Source: Acidobacteriota bacterium
Lineage (GTDB): Bacteria > Acidobacteriota > Vicinamibacteria > Marinacidobacterales > Marinacidobacteraceae
Direction: 5' to 3'
DNA length: 64,000 nt
NCBI GenBank assembly: GCA_022828085.1
Contig: JAJEIY010000074.1
Coordinates: 1-64,000 of the forward strand
Made by a program: the position numbers and the translations under genes. Position 1 is the first letter of the stretch, and each line of letters starts with the position of its first letter. Below the pieces are notes generated by a model, which did no database searches, was not told the DNA's origin, and saw nothing but the letters and a program-made list of their open reading frames with translations. Below are positions 8,792-17,025 of the stretch, piece by piece.

Positions 8792-9448
8792 ATGCCCACC
8801 GTCTCCGCCGTCCTCTTCGACTGGGACGGCACCCTGGTGGACAGCTTCGCCACCACCCGCTACGCCTCGCTTTCGGTGTTCGAGCATTTCGGAATCCGGA
8901 TGGACGAAGCGCGCTACCAGGCCACCTACCGGCCCGACTGGCACGAGACCTACCGGCAGCTCGGGATTCCGGAGAGCCGCTGGGGCGAAGCCGGCGCCAT
9001 CTGGAGCGAGAAGTACCTCGAGCGCAGCCACCTGGTGGATCTGTTGCCGCACGTCTCCGAGACCCTGGACGCCCTCGCGCGCCGGGAACTCCGGCTCGGG
9101 GTGGTCACGAGCGCCGACCGGCAGCGGTTTCACGAGGACCTCGACCGACTGGGACTTGCGGATCGCTTCGGAGCTCTGGTGGCTTTCGAGGACACGCGGA
9201 ACAAGAAGCCCCATCCCGAGGGACTTCTCCTCGCCCTTTCCCGGCTCGGTGTGGAGCCGCGGAACGCGCTCTACGTGGGGGACCGGCCGGAAGACGTCAC
9301 CATGGGAAAGAGCGCCGGCGCGCAGACCGCCGCCATCGTGAGCAACTTCAGTCACGAGGCGATGCTCCGGTCGGCGACCCCGGACGTGTTGCTGCCCACC
9401 ATCGGGGACCTCCCCGCCTTCCTGCTGGAAGCGGGCGCCGCACCATGA
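8792..9448 (+). CDS. HAD family hydrolase (phosphoglycolate phosphatase-like)
   Basis: A 218-residue protein. I chose the ATG giving MPTVSAVLFDWDGTLVDS, because HAD motif I (DWDGT, nucleophile Asp10) should lie near the N-terminus; the ORF track's longer start overlaps the ogt gene. Motif II is VVTSADR, the motif III lysine is in NKKPHPEGLL, and motif IV is YVGDRPEDV. The helical cap between motifs I and II is the PGP/PpaX type. The substrate is unresolved; it is the first gene of a tightly spaced cluster and its ATGA stop/start overlap couples it to the aminotransferase, which suggests a phosphorylated intermediate in the same pathway or a repair role. Confidence 0.88.
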   Translation: MPTVSAVLFDWDGTLVDSFATTRYASLSVFEHFGIRMDEARYQATYRPDWHETYRQLGIPESRWGEAGAIWSEKYLERSHLVDLLPHVSETLDALARRELRLGVVTSADRQRFHEDLDRLGLADRFGALVAFEDTRNKKPHPEGLLLALSRLGVEPRNALYVGDRPEDVTMGKSAGAQTAAIVSNFSHEAMLRSATPDVLLPTIGDLPAFLLEAGAAP

Positions 9449-10758
9449 CCGCGTCCCCCGAAGAAGCCCCAGTCTTCCGGTATCCGGACAGCTCCGTCTT
9501 CTACCGGGATCTCGAGCGCGCCTATCGAGTCGCGAAGCGCGCGGCCGGCGCCTGGATCGAGGCGGACGACGGCAGCCGGTGGCTCGACGCCTGCGGCGGC
9601 GCGCTCACGATCACCGTGGGACACGGACGGCCGGAGGTAGTCCAGGCCGCCGCAGACCAGCTCACCGACGTGGCGTACGTGCACGGCGCCCAGTTCACCA
9701 CCGCGGCCATGGAGGAAGCCGCGGCGCTCCTCGTCGATTCGCTGCCTCCGGCCTACCGGGACGCCAAGGTCTACCTGACTCCCGGCGGCGCGGAAGCGGT
9801 CGAGACCGCGATCAAGCTGGCGCGCGCCCACGCGCTGGCCATTGGCCGGCCCGAGCGCCACCGGATCATCTCGCAGTCGCCCGGGTACCACGGCAACACC
9901 CTCGGGGCGCTGGCAGTTTCGGGACGGGATTCGCTCCGGACTCCTTACCTGCCGCTGCTCGCGGACATGCCGCTCGTCGCGGCGCCCTGGTGCCCGCGCT
10001 GCCCACTCGGCCTCCGCTATCCGGAATGCGAGATCGCCTGCGCAGCCGAAGTGGACCGGGCGGTCGAGCGCACGGACGGAAGCGCCGCCGCGGTCCTCGT
10101 GGAACCGGTGCTCGGCGCTTCCGCGGGCGGATTCGCACCGCCCGCGGACTACCTGCGAGCGGTCCGCCGCACGACCGCCGAAGCGGGCCTCCTTCTCATC
10201 GCGGACGAGGTCCTCAGCGGATGCGGCCGGACCGGGCGCTTCCTGGCGTTGGAGCATGCCGGCGTGGACGCGGACATCGTGGTGCTCGGCAAGGGCCTGA
10301 CCTCCGGCTTCCTCCCCGGGGGCGCGGTCGTCGCGAAACCGGAGGTGGTCGAGGCGGTCGCCCCCGAGTTCCGGCACGGGTTCACGTTCTCGCACCATCC
10401 GGTGGTCGCCGCAGTCGTCCGGGAAGTCCTGCGGGTCATCCGCGACGAAGGACTGGTGGCGCGCGCGGCGTCGCTGGAGGACGCGTTCCGCACCGCTCTC
10501 GAACCCCTCGGAGGCGAACCGGCCGTCGAAGGGTGGTGGGTCCGCGGGCTGCTCGCGGGCATCGCGCTTCGTCCGGAAGGCGCCGGCGGGCGTTCGGCCC
10601 GGCAGTTCGCCGCATCCGCCTGGGAACGCGGCCTACTGGTGTACCCGGTCGGCGGACCCGAGGGACAGGGGGACCTGGTGGTGCTCGCTCCCCCGCTCGC
10701 AATCCCCCGTGACGACCTCGCGGAGATCGGCCGCCGCCTGCTCTCCGCGTTTTCCTAG
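9445..10758 (+). CDS. class III pyridoxal-phosphate aminotransferase
   Basis: A 437-residue fold-type I enzyme. The PLP lysine is in LGKGLTSGFLPGG (Lys about 283), the Asp pairing with the pyridine nitrogen is in LLIADEVLSGCGRTG, and the GGAEAVETAIKLAR phosphate-binding block is present. A short segment with four cysteines (CPRCPLG..YPECEIAC, about residues 183-199) interrupts the large domain. Related subgroups carry a similar segment, and it could be structural or metal-binding. The start overlaps the HAD gene's stop (ATGA) and a short gap leads to the SDR. An omega-amino acid or amine transaminase role is likely; the substrate is not determinable. Confidence 0.9.
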   Translation: MTASPEEAPVFRYPDSSVFYRDLERAYRVAKRAAGAWIEADDGSRWLDACGGALTITVGHGRPEVVQAAADQLTDVAYVHGAQFTTAAMEEAAALLVDSLPPAYRDAKVYLTPGGAEAVETAIKLARAHALAIGRPERHRIISQSPGYHGNTLGALAVSGRDSLRTPYLPLLADMPLVAAPWCPRCPLGLRYPECEIACAAEVDRAVERTDGSAAAVLVEPVLGASAGGFAPPADYLRAVRRTTAEAGLLLIADEVLSGCGRTGRFLALEHAGVDADIVVLGKGLTSGFLPGGAVVAKPEVVEAVAPEFRHGFTFSHHPVVAAVVREVLRVIRDEGLVARAASLEDAFRTALEPLGGEPAVEGWWVRGLLAGIALRPEGAGGRSARQFAASAWERGLLVYPVGGPEGQGDLVVLAPPLAIPRDDLAEIGRRLLSAFS

Positions 10759-10770
10759 TTCCTCCGCCGC

Positions 10771-11778
10771 ATGCCCGACAGACCCCTCCGCGACCAGGTA
10801 GCCGTCGTGGCCGGCGCCACCCGCGGCGCCGGACGCGGGATCGCGCGCATGCTGGGGGCCGCCGGGGCCACGGTGTACTGCACCGGCCGCAGCGTCCGGG
10901 GCCGGCCCGCGACACCCGGACGACCGGAGACGCTCGAGGAAACCGCGGAACTGGTCACAGCCGAGGGCGGCCACGGGATCGCGGTGCGGACGGACCACAC
11001 CGTCGAGGAGGAGGTCGAAGCGCTCTTCGCGCGCGTCCGCTCGGATTCCGGCCGCCTCGACATCCTGGTGAACGACATCTGGGGCGGCGACCCCCTCACC
11101 GAGTGGGGAACGCCGTTCTGGGAGCTCTCCACTTCCCGGGGGAAGACCCTGCTCGAGCTCGCCGTCCACACCCACATCAATACGAGCCGCCACGGGGCGC
11201 CGCTCATGGTGGAACGAGGCTCCGGGCTGATCGTCGAGGTGACCGACGGGGACACTCTCGGGTACCGCGGCAATCTCTTCTACGACCTCGCGAAGAACGC
11301 GGTCATCCGGCTCGCCTACGCGATGGCGGCCGACCTCTGCGCGCATCGGGTGACCGCGCTCGCCCTCACTCCCGGGTTCCTTCGTTCCGAGGCCGTGCTC
11401 GACCACTTCGGGGTGACCGAGGAGACCTGGCGGGACGCCATCGCGAAGGACCCCTACTTCGCGGAATCCGAGACGCCCGCCTTCGTCGGCCGCGCGGTGG
11501 CGGCGCTGGCCGCCGATCCGAACGTGGGAGAGAAGAGCGGCGGGCTCTACTCCAGTTGGGAGCTGGCCCGGGAATACGGCTTCACGGACGTCGACGGCCG
11601 CCAGCCGCACTGGGGCGAGTTCTTTCGCCGGCAGGTCCGCCGCATCCTCGAACAGGAAACTCCGCCGGACGACATGGACCGCTTCGTGGTCCAGACCCGG
11701 CTCTGGCAGACGGAGCGCGACCCCGGCGCCGCCGAAGAGACGCACCGACTGAGGGCATGGCTGAAGCGGCACGGGTAG
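10771..11778 (+). CDS. SDR family oxidoreductase
   Basis: A 335-residue short-chain dehydrogenase/reductase, long for a classical SDR (about 250). The NAD(P)-binding glycine motif is AGATRGAGRGIA (about residues 11-22), the VYCTGRSVRG stretch with an arginine after the second strand suggests NADP preference, and the catalytic YxxxK is YDLAK. The extra C-terminal length and the DIWGGDPL sequence after the NAG-equivalent position resemble the DHRS1-like subgroup. It sits between the aminotransferase and the CoA-transferase subunits, 12 bases after the former, so it probably acts on an intermediate of the same pathway. Confidence 0.88.
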   Translation: MPDRPLRDQVAVVAGATRGAGRGIARMLGAAGATVYCTGRSVRGRPATPGRPETLEETAELVTAEGGHGIAVRTDHTVEEEVEALFARVRSDSGRLDILVNDIWGGDPLTEWGTPFWELSTSRGKTLLELAVHTHINTSRHGAPLMVERGSGLIVEVTDGDTLGYRGNLFYDLAKNAVIRLAYAMAADLCAHRVTALALTPGFLRSEAVLDHFGVTEETWRDAIAKDPYFAESETPAFVGRAVAALAADPNVGEKSGGLYSSWELAREYGFTDVDGRQPHWGEFFRRQVRRILEQETPPDDMDRFVVQTRLWQTERDPGAAEETHRLRAWLKRHG

Positions 11779-11785
11779 CCGAGGC

Positions 11786-11832
11786 GTTTCGCCTCGCTAC
11801 GCTCGGCGATGCCGGCCGGAGGCCGGCGCTCC
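11786..11832 (+). repeat. twin-hairpin dispersed repeat, copy 4, overlapping the CoA-transferase start
   Basis: It reads GTTTCGCCTC..CTCGGCGATGCCGGCC GGA GGCCGGCGCTCC. The second hairpin, GCCGGCC/GGCCGGC with a three-base loop, is perfect. The ATG inside its conserved GATGCC block is the longest-ORF start of the CoA-transferase A gene. Confidence 0.7.
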
Positions 11833-12783
11833 GACGATAATCCGGTCCCGGAAGTCCCGATCCTGTCCGAGTCCAAGGTCCTGACCATGCGCGAGGCGGT
11901 GAGCCGCTTCGTGCGCGACGGGGACACCGTGGTGCTGGAGGGGTTCACGCACCTGATTCCGTTCGCGGCCGGCCAGGAGATCATCCGCCAGCGGCGGCGG
12001 GATCTCGCGCTCGTCCGTCTGACGCCGGACCTGCTCATGGACCAGATGGTGGCCGCCGGCACCGCCCGCAAACTCATCTTCGGGTGGCTCGGCAATCCGG
12101 GCGTGGGCTCGCTGCACGCCGTGCGGCGGGCGGTCGAACGGGCCTATCCGGGGCCTCTCGCAATCGAGGAGTACTCCCACTTTGGACTGCTCTGCCGGTA
12201 CAAGGCAGCCGCTTCCGGCCTTCCCTTTTTCCCGCTGCGCGGTTATCGGGGGACCGACCTGCCCCGGGTGAATCCGCACCTGAAGCAGGTCAAGTGTCCC
12301 TTCACCGGGGAAACGCTCGACGCGGTTTCGGCGCTTCATCCCGACGTCGCCATCGTGAACGCCCAGCGCGCCGACTCGCAGGGCAACACCCAGATCTGGG
12401 GTCTGGTGGGAGCCCAGCGGGAAGCCGCCTTCGCCGCCCGGCGGGTGATCGTGGTGGTCGAGGAAGTCGTCCCGGAGGACGTGGTGCGCGCCGATCCCAA
12501 CCGCACCCAGATTCCCTCGGTCGTGGTGGACGCGGTCGTGGAAGAGCCGTGGAGCGCCCACCCCAGTTTCGTCCAGGGCTACTACGACCGCGACAACGCC
12601 GCCTACCTGGCGTGGGACCGCATCACCCGCGATCCGGCGAGGCTCGAGCGCTACCTCGACGAGTGGGTGCACGGCCTCCCGGACCGGGCCGTCTATCTCG
12701 ACCGTCTCGGCGAAGAAACGCAGCGCCGCCTCCGCCCGGGCCCCCGCCTCGCGGGCCCGGTGGACTACGGGGACTACCGGTGA
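11809..12783 (+). CDS. CoA-transferase subunit A (GctA/IpdA-like)
   Basis: A 324-residue alpha subunit of a family I CoA-transferase-fold enzyme. Diagnostic stretches are MREAVSRFVRDGDTVVLEGF, HLIPFAAGQEIIRQ, IEEYSHFGLLCRYKAAASGLPF, LRGYRGTDLP and CPFTGE, with HPDVAIVNAQRADSQGN. These recall glutaconate CoA-transferase A and the ring-opening IpdA proteins. The start is uncertain: family similarity begins at about SESKVLTMREA, so the internal ATG (residue 27) would be too short. The only upstream ATG lies in a repeat element, and a CTG at residue 19 is another candidate. It is coupled to subunit B by a GTGA overlap. Whether it transfers CoA or hydrolyses a beta-keto acyl-CoA cannot be decided here. 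Confidence 0.85.
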   Translation: MPAGGRRSDDNPVPEVPILSESKVLTMREAVSRFVRDGDTVVLEGFTHLIPFAAGQEIIRQRRRDLALVRLTPDLLMDQMVAAGTARKLIFGWLGNPGVGSLHAVRRAVERAYPGPLAIEEYSHFGLLCRYKAAASGLPFFPLRGYRGTDLPRVNPHLKQVKCPFTGETLDAVSALHPDVAIVNAQRADSQGNTQIWGLVGAQREAAFAARRVIVVVEEVVPEDVVRADPNRTQIPSVVVDAVVEEPWSAHPSFVQGYYDRDNAAYLAWDRITRDPARLERYLDEWVHGLPDRAVYLDRLGEETQRRLRPGPRLAGPVDYGDYR

Positions 12784-13562
12784 CGGGCGGCCCGGGCGCG
12801 CCCACGCGGGCCGAAATCATGGTGTTCGCTGCGTGCCGCGAGGTGCGGGACGGGGACTGCGTGTTCGTCGGGGTCGGACTTCCCAACCTCGCGGTCCAGC
12901 TCGCGCTCCGCCTCCACGCGCCGCGTTGCCACCTCATCTACGAGTCCGGCGTCTTCGGGGCCCGGCCCGTCCGGCTGCCGATCTCGATCGGCGATCCGTG
13001 CCTGGTCAGCGGCGCCGCCCAGGTGCTCCCCATGGCGGAAACGTTCCTCTACTTCCTGCAGGGCGGGCGCACCGACCTGGGCTTTCTGGGCGCCGCCCAG
13101 ATCGACCGCCACGGAAACCTCAACACGACGGTGGTGGGGCGTGACTACGGCCATCCCAAGGTGCGGCTTCCGGGCGCCGGGGGGGCTCCCGACATCGCCC
13201 TGAACGCGCGCCGGACCGTGGTCATCGCCCGGCAGGACCGGAGGAAGTTCGTGGAGCGGCTGGACTTCCGCACCACCGTGGGGTGGGCCGAGGGCGGGAC
13301 CAGCCGCCGGGCGATGGGCGCTCCCGGCGGCGGGCCGGCCCGGGTCATCACCGATCTCGGCGTCTACGGCTTCGACGCCGGGACCCGGGAGATGACGCTC
13401 GAATCGGTTCATCCCGGCGTGACGCTGGAGCAGGTGCGGGAGGCGACCGGCTGGGATCTCAAGGTGGGTTCGCCGCTTGGAACCACGGAGGCTCCGGACG
13501 CGGCGATGCTCCGCCTGCTCCGCGAGGAGCTCGACCCGGACCGGATCTATCTGAAGGGCTGA
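12780..13562 (+). CDS. CoA-transferase subunit B (GctB/IpdB-like)
   Basis: A 260-residue beta subunit. The GTG start overlaps the subunit A stop (GTGA); the track's longer ORF is a shadow of subunit A. Landmarks are DGDCVFVGVGLPNLAVQLA, YESGVFGARP (Glu about 55, where family I catalytic glutamates lie), FLGAAQIDRHGNLNTT and ALNARRTVVIARQDRRKFVERLDF. The ESG motif also occurs in IpdB-type hydrolases, so its presence does not prove transferase activity. With subunit A, the SDR, the aminotransferase and the HAD it looks like a catabolic acyl-CoA pathway, possibly for amino-acid or ring-derived carboxylates. Confidence 0.87.
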   Translation: MTGGPGAPTRAEIMVFAACREVRDGDCVFVGVGLPNLAVQLALRLHAPRCHLIYESGVFGARPVRLPISIGDPCLVSGAAQVLPMAETFLYFLQGGRTDLGFLGAAQIDRHGNLNTTVVGRDYGHPKVRLPGAGGAPDIALNARRTVVIARQDRRKFVERLDFRTTVGWAEGGTSRRAMGAPGGGPARVITDLGVYGFDAGTREMTLESVHPGVTLEQVREATGWDLKVGSPLGTTEAPDAAMLRLLREELDPDRIYLKG

Positions 13563-13570
13563 CGTACGGG

Positions 13571-14341
13571 GTGTACGGCGCGGTCATCGGCGACTTCGTC
13601 GGCTCCCGCTACGAGTTCGGGGACTTCCGTTCCACGGAGTTCGACTTCTTCGGCCCCGGGTGCCGTTTCACCGACGACACGGTCTGTACCGCCGCCGTTG
13701 CCGACATCCTGCTCAACGGGCGCGATCCCGCGGCCACGATGCAGGCCTGGTGCCGCCGCTATCCGGACTGCAGTTGGGGCGGCCGCTTCGGCCGGTGGAT
13801 CCACGAGGAAACGCCGGTCCCCTACGGAAGCTACGGGAACGGAGCGGCCATGCGGGTCTCGCCGGCCGCGTTCGTGAACCGCCGCCGGCCCCTGGCCAAC
13901 GCCCTCGACGCCGCCGACCGGGTCACGAGGATCACCCACGATCATCCCGAGGGCATGAAGGGCGCCCGGGCGACCACCCACGCGATCTGGCTTGCATTCC
14001 AGGGAGAGATGACCGAATCGATCGCGGCCGCGGTCGCCGGGACCTACGGATACGACCTCTCGCGGGACGTCACGACGATCCGCGAGGCCTACGAGTACAA
14101 CGAGACGTGCCAGCGCACGGTGCCGGAGGCGCTCGTCTGCGCCCTCGAGGCGGCGGACTTCGAGGCGGCCGTCCGGAACGCGGTCTCCCTGGGTGGGGAC
14201 GCCGACACCCTGGCCGCGATCGCCGGCTCGGTGGCGGAAGCCCTCTACGGAATCCCGCCGGACTTCGTCTCCTTCGCCGAGACCGGGATCCTCCGCGGCG
14301 CGCCGGACATCCGGGACGTCCTCCGCGCGATGTACGCGTAG
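13571..14341 (+). CDS. ADP-ribosylglycohydrolase family protein
   Basis: A 256-residue protein. The start was moved to the GTG giving (M)YGAVIGDFVGSRYEFGD, which is the canonical beginning of the family (MxGAIxGDxxGS). Binuclear-metal residues are in FTDDTVCTAAVADILL near the N-terminus and in LGGDADTLAAIAGSVAEALYG near the C-terminus, both intact. Family members remove ADP-ribose from arginine or other groups, or hydrolyse related N-glycosides. It starts 8 bases after CoA-transferase B, so co-expression is likely. A biochemical link to the acyl-CoA genes is not obvious. Confidence 0.9.
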   Translation: MYGAVIGDFVGSRYEFGDFRSTEFDFFGPGCRFTDDTVCTAAVADILLNGRDPAATMQAWCRRYPDCSWGGRFGRWIHEETPVPYGSYGNGAAMRVSPAAFVNRRRPLANALDAADRVTRITHDHPEGMKGARATTHAIWLAFQGEMTESIAAAVAGTYGYDLSRDVTTIREAYEYNETCQRTVPEALVCALEAADFEAAVRNAVSLGGDADTLAAIAGSVAEALYGIPPDFVSFAETGILRGAPDIRDVLRAMYA

Positions 14342-14364
14342 CGGATTGCCGGTCCCGAACCCCC

Positions 14365-16986
14365 TCAGTGTTCCCAGGAGTCCGCGATGGTGACATCGGC
14401 GACCAGGGGGACGCGAAGCTCCGCGACGGACTCCATTTCACGGCGGACGAGTTCGCCGACGGCTTCCGCCTCGCCCGGTTCCACCTCGATCAGCAGTTCG
14501 TCGTGGACCTGGAGCAGGACGACTCCCGAGGTCGGCAAGAGCGCCCGGTCCACGCCGAGCATCGCGATCTTGATGAGATCGGCGGCGGTCCCCTGGATCG
14601 GGGCGTTCACCGCCATGCGCTCGGCGGCCTCGCGGCGGGCGCGCTGGGTGGTGCGGATCTCGGGGATGTGCCGCTGGCGGCCGAAGAGCGTGGTGACGCG
14701 GCCGGTCGTGCGCGCCTCCTCCCGGATGGACTCGATCAGGTCCCGGACCCGGGCGTAGCGGTCGAAGTACGCGTCGATGAAGGCCTTCGCCTCTCCCGTG
14801 GAAACGCCGATCTCCTTGGCGAGGGTGAATGCGGTCTTGCCGTAGATGACCGAGAAGTTCACGATCTTGGCCCGCCGGCGCGCTTCTCCCGGGCTGAGTC
14901 CGAAGTCGGCGAAGACTTCGTTCGCAGTCCGGGCATGGATGTCTTCCCCGGACCGGAACGCCTCGATGAGCACCGGATCGCCGCTCAGGTGCGCCAGGAT
15001 GCGCAGCTCGATCTGGGAGTAGTCCGCGGACAGGAGGCGCTTCCCGGGAGCGGCGACGAAGGCCTTCCGGACCTGGCGGCCGAGGTCCGAGCGGACCGGA
15101 ATGTTCTGGAGGTTGGGGTCCGAACTCGAGAGCCGCCCGGTGGCGGCCACCGCCTGGTGGAGCCGGGTGTGGAGCCTCCCCGTCCCCGGCGCCACCAGTT
15201 CCGGCAGCGGGTCCACGTAGGTGCTCTTCAGTTTGGCGACCTCGCGGTACTCGAGCACGAGACGGGGCACCTCGTGGTAGTCCGCCAGCTCTTCAAGCAC
15301 GCCGGCCCTCGTCGAAGCGCGCTTGGTCTTCTGCGTCTTCGCGGTCTGGGGGAGCTGCAGTTTGTCGAAGAGGATCTCCCCGAGCTGCTTGGGACTCTGG
15401 ATGTCGAACGGGGTCCCCGCCAGCTCGTGGATCCGCGCCGTCAGCTCCTCGAGCCGGGACTGGAGGTTCCTGCTGAGGCCGCGCAGCGCCTCGCTGTCGA
15501 GGCGGATGCCGCGCGTTTCGATACGGGCGAGCACCGGCAGGAGCGGCATTTCGATGTCCCGGAAGACACCGGTGAGCTGCTCGGCTTCGAGGAGGCCGTC
15601 CAGCTTCTCGGCCAGGCGGTGCTGCCAGGCCGCCGCGATCGCGATTCGCCGGTCGGGCGCCGCAGTCCCGAACAGGGTCGCCGGTGACGCCTCCGCTTCC
15701 GGAAGCGAGAGGCCGACGTAGTCGCGGAGCACGTCGCCGAACCCCTGCGCCCGGCGGGTGGTGTTGAGGAGCCAGGCCGCCACCTGCGAGTCATGCGCCA
15801 CCGCGGGCAGGGTTCCGCCCTGCTCCAGCCACCAGCGAACGAAGGGCTGGACCTCGTGTCCGACGAGCGCCGGGCCGTCCGCGAGCGCGGGCCGGAGCGC
15901 CTCCACGAGATCCCGCTCGCCGATGCGCTCTCCGACCGCCACCAGCAGGCCCTCTCCCGCGGTGGAGGCGAGCCCCAGCGCGGCGAGCGGCGCCGGATCG
16001 CGGCCGCGCGCGGGACCGAACGTCGCGTGCACCGCAAGCCGCCCGGCGTCGCGGGCGCGGTCCAGGAGCCGAATCACGTCGCCGGCGCCGGCGGCCGTCC
16101 GTACTTCGGGGAGGCGCGCGGCCGGGGCCGGCGACAGGTCCCGGGCGTGGGTACGGAGTTCGAGCTCCTCGAGGAGCTGGCGGGCGTCTTCCACCCGGGG
16201 GCCTCGGTAGCGGAGCCCCAGGAGTCCCTCTCCCGCTTCGGGAACCGGCACGTTCAGGCGAAGCAGGGCAAGCTCCCGCGAAAGCCGCGCCGAGGCGGCG
16301 TGCTCGTCGAGCAGGGTCGCCGTCCGCTTGCGGGCGATCTCGCCCGTGTGCGCCAGGATGTCCTCGACCCCGCCGAAGGAAGCGATGAGGGTCTTGGCGG
16401 TCTTGGGACCGATTCCCGGAACCCCGGGAATGTTGTCCACGGAGTCGCCGACGAGCCCGAGGTAGTCCGGAACCCGCTCCGGGGGCACGCTGAGCTTCGC
16501 CTCCACGCCGGCGCGATCGAGCCGCTGGGCGGTGTCCGCCGGCGGCACGACGCTGATCCGGTCGTCCACGAGCTGGAGCAGGTCCTTGTCGCCGGAGACG
16601 ACCAGCACCCGGTACCCTCTGCCGCTTCCGGCCCGCGCCAGGGTTCCGATCACATCGTCCGCTTCCACCCCGGCGATCTCGACCACCGTCACTCCCAGCA
16701 CCCGCGAAAGATCCCGCGTGAACGGCACCTGTTGCGCCAGTTCCGGCGGCATCTCCGGCCGGTTCGCCTTGTATTCGGGATAGGCCTTGTGACGGAAGGT
16801 GGGGCCCGGGGCGTCGAAGGCCACCGCGGCGTACTCGGGAGCCTCCTCGCGCAGGATCTTCCTCAGCGTCGCCACGTAGCCGTGCAGGGCGCCGTTCGGC
16901 AGGCCGTCCGAGCGGGTCAGCCGGGGCATCGCGAAGAACGACCGGAACAGCAGGTTGTTGCCGTCCACCAGCAGCAGGGTCGCCAT
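14365..16986 (-). CDS. polA: DNA polymerase I
   Basis: An 873-residue polymerase. The start was set at MATLLLVDGNNLLFRSFF, the usual opening of the 5'-3' exonuclease domain; the ORF track extends further upstream without coding character. The N-terminal flap endonuclease shows EADDVIG, SGDKDLLQLV and GDSVDNIPGVPGIGPKTA. The middle exonuclease-like domain lacks the DxE-type metal motif (AVHATFG stands where it should be), so proofreading is probably lost. The polymerase domain has motif A (DYSQIELR), motif B (RRRAKIVNFSVIYG, with Ser where NFG is usual) and motif C (QVHDELLIEVE). It acts in gap filling, Okazaki-fragment maturation and repair. It is convergent with the ADP-ribosylglycohydrolase gene. 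Confidence 0.95.
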   Translation of the reverse strand: MATLLLVDGNNLLFRSFFAMPRLTRSDGLPNGALHGYVATLRKILREEAPEYAAVAFDAPGPTFRHKAYPEYKANRPEMPPELAQQVPFTRDLSRVLGVTVVEIAGVEADDVIGTLARAGSGRGYRVLVVSGDKDLLQLVDDRISVVPPADTAQRLDRAGVEAKLSVPPERVPDYLGLVGDSVDNIPGVPGIGPKTAKTLIASFGGVEDILAHTGEIARKRTATLLDEHAASARLSRELALLRLNVPVPEAGEGLLGLRYRGPRVEDARQLLEELELRTHARDLSPAPAARLPEVRTAAGAGDVIRLLDRARDAGRLAVHATFGPARGRDPAPLAALGLASTAGEGLLVAVGERIGERDLVEALRPALADGPALVGHEVQPFVRWWLEQGGTLPAVAHDSQVAAWLLNTTRRAQGFGDVLRDYVGLSLPEAEASPATLFGTAAPDRRIAIAAAWQHRLAEKLDGLLEAEQLTGVFRDIEMPLLPVLARIETRGIRLDSEALRGLSRNLQSRLEELTARIHELAGTPFDIQSPKQLGEILFDKLQLPQTAKTQKTKRASTRAGVLEELADYHEVPRLVLEYREVAKLKSTYVDPLPELVAPGTGRLHTRLHQAVAATGRLSSSDPNLQNIPVRSDLGRQVRKAFVAAPGKRLLSADYSQIELRILAHLSGDPVLIEAFRSGEDIHARTANEVFADFGLSPGEARRRAKIVNFSVIYGKTAFTLAKEIGVSTGEAKAFIDAYFDRYARVRDLIESIREEARTTGRVTTLFGRQRHIPEIRTTQRARREAAERMAVNAPIQGTAADLIKIAMLGVDRALLPTSGVVLLQVHDELLIEVEPGEAEAVGELVRREMESVAELRVPLVADVTIADSWEH

Positions 16987-17025
16987 CGAGAGTGGCCCGG
17001 ATTCTACGGGCGGGCCGGATCGGCA

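Noticed and set aside
12780-13562. Firm naming of the CoA-transferase pair as IpdAB or GctAB
   Set aside because: Both families share the visible motifs; a phylogeny or active-site model is needed, so no symbol was given.
13660-15687. 675-residue plus-strand ORF antisense to polA
   Set aside because: Its composition is that of a shadow of the ADP-ribosylglycohydrolase and polA genes; high GC makes such long ORFs common here.
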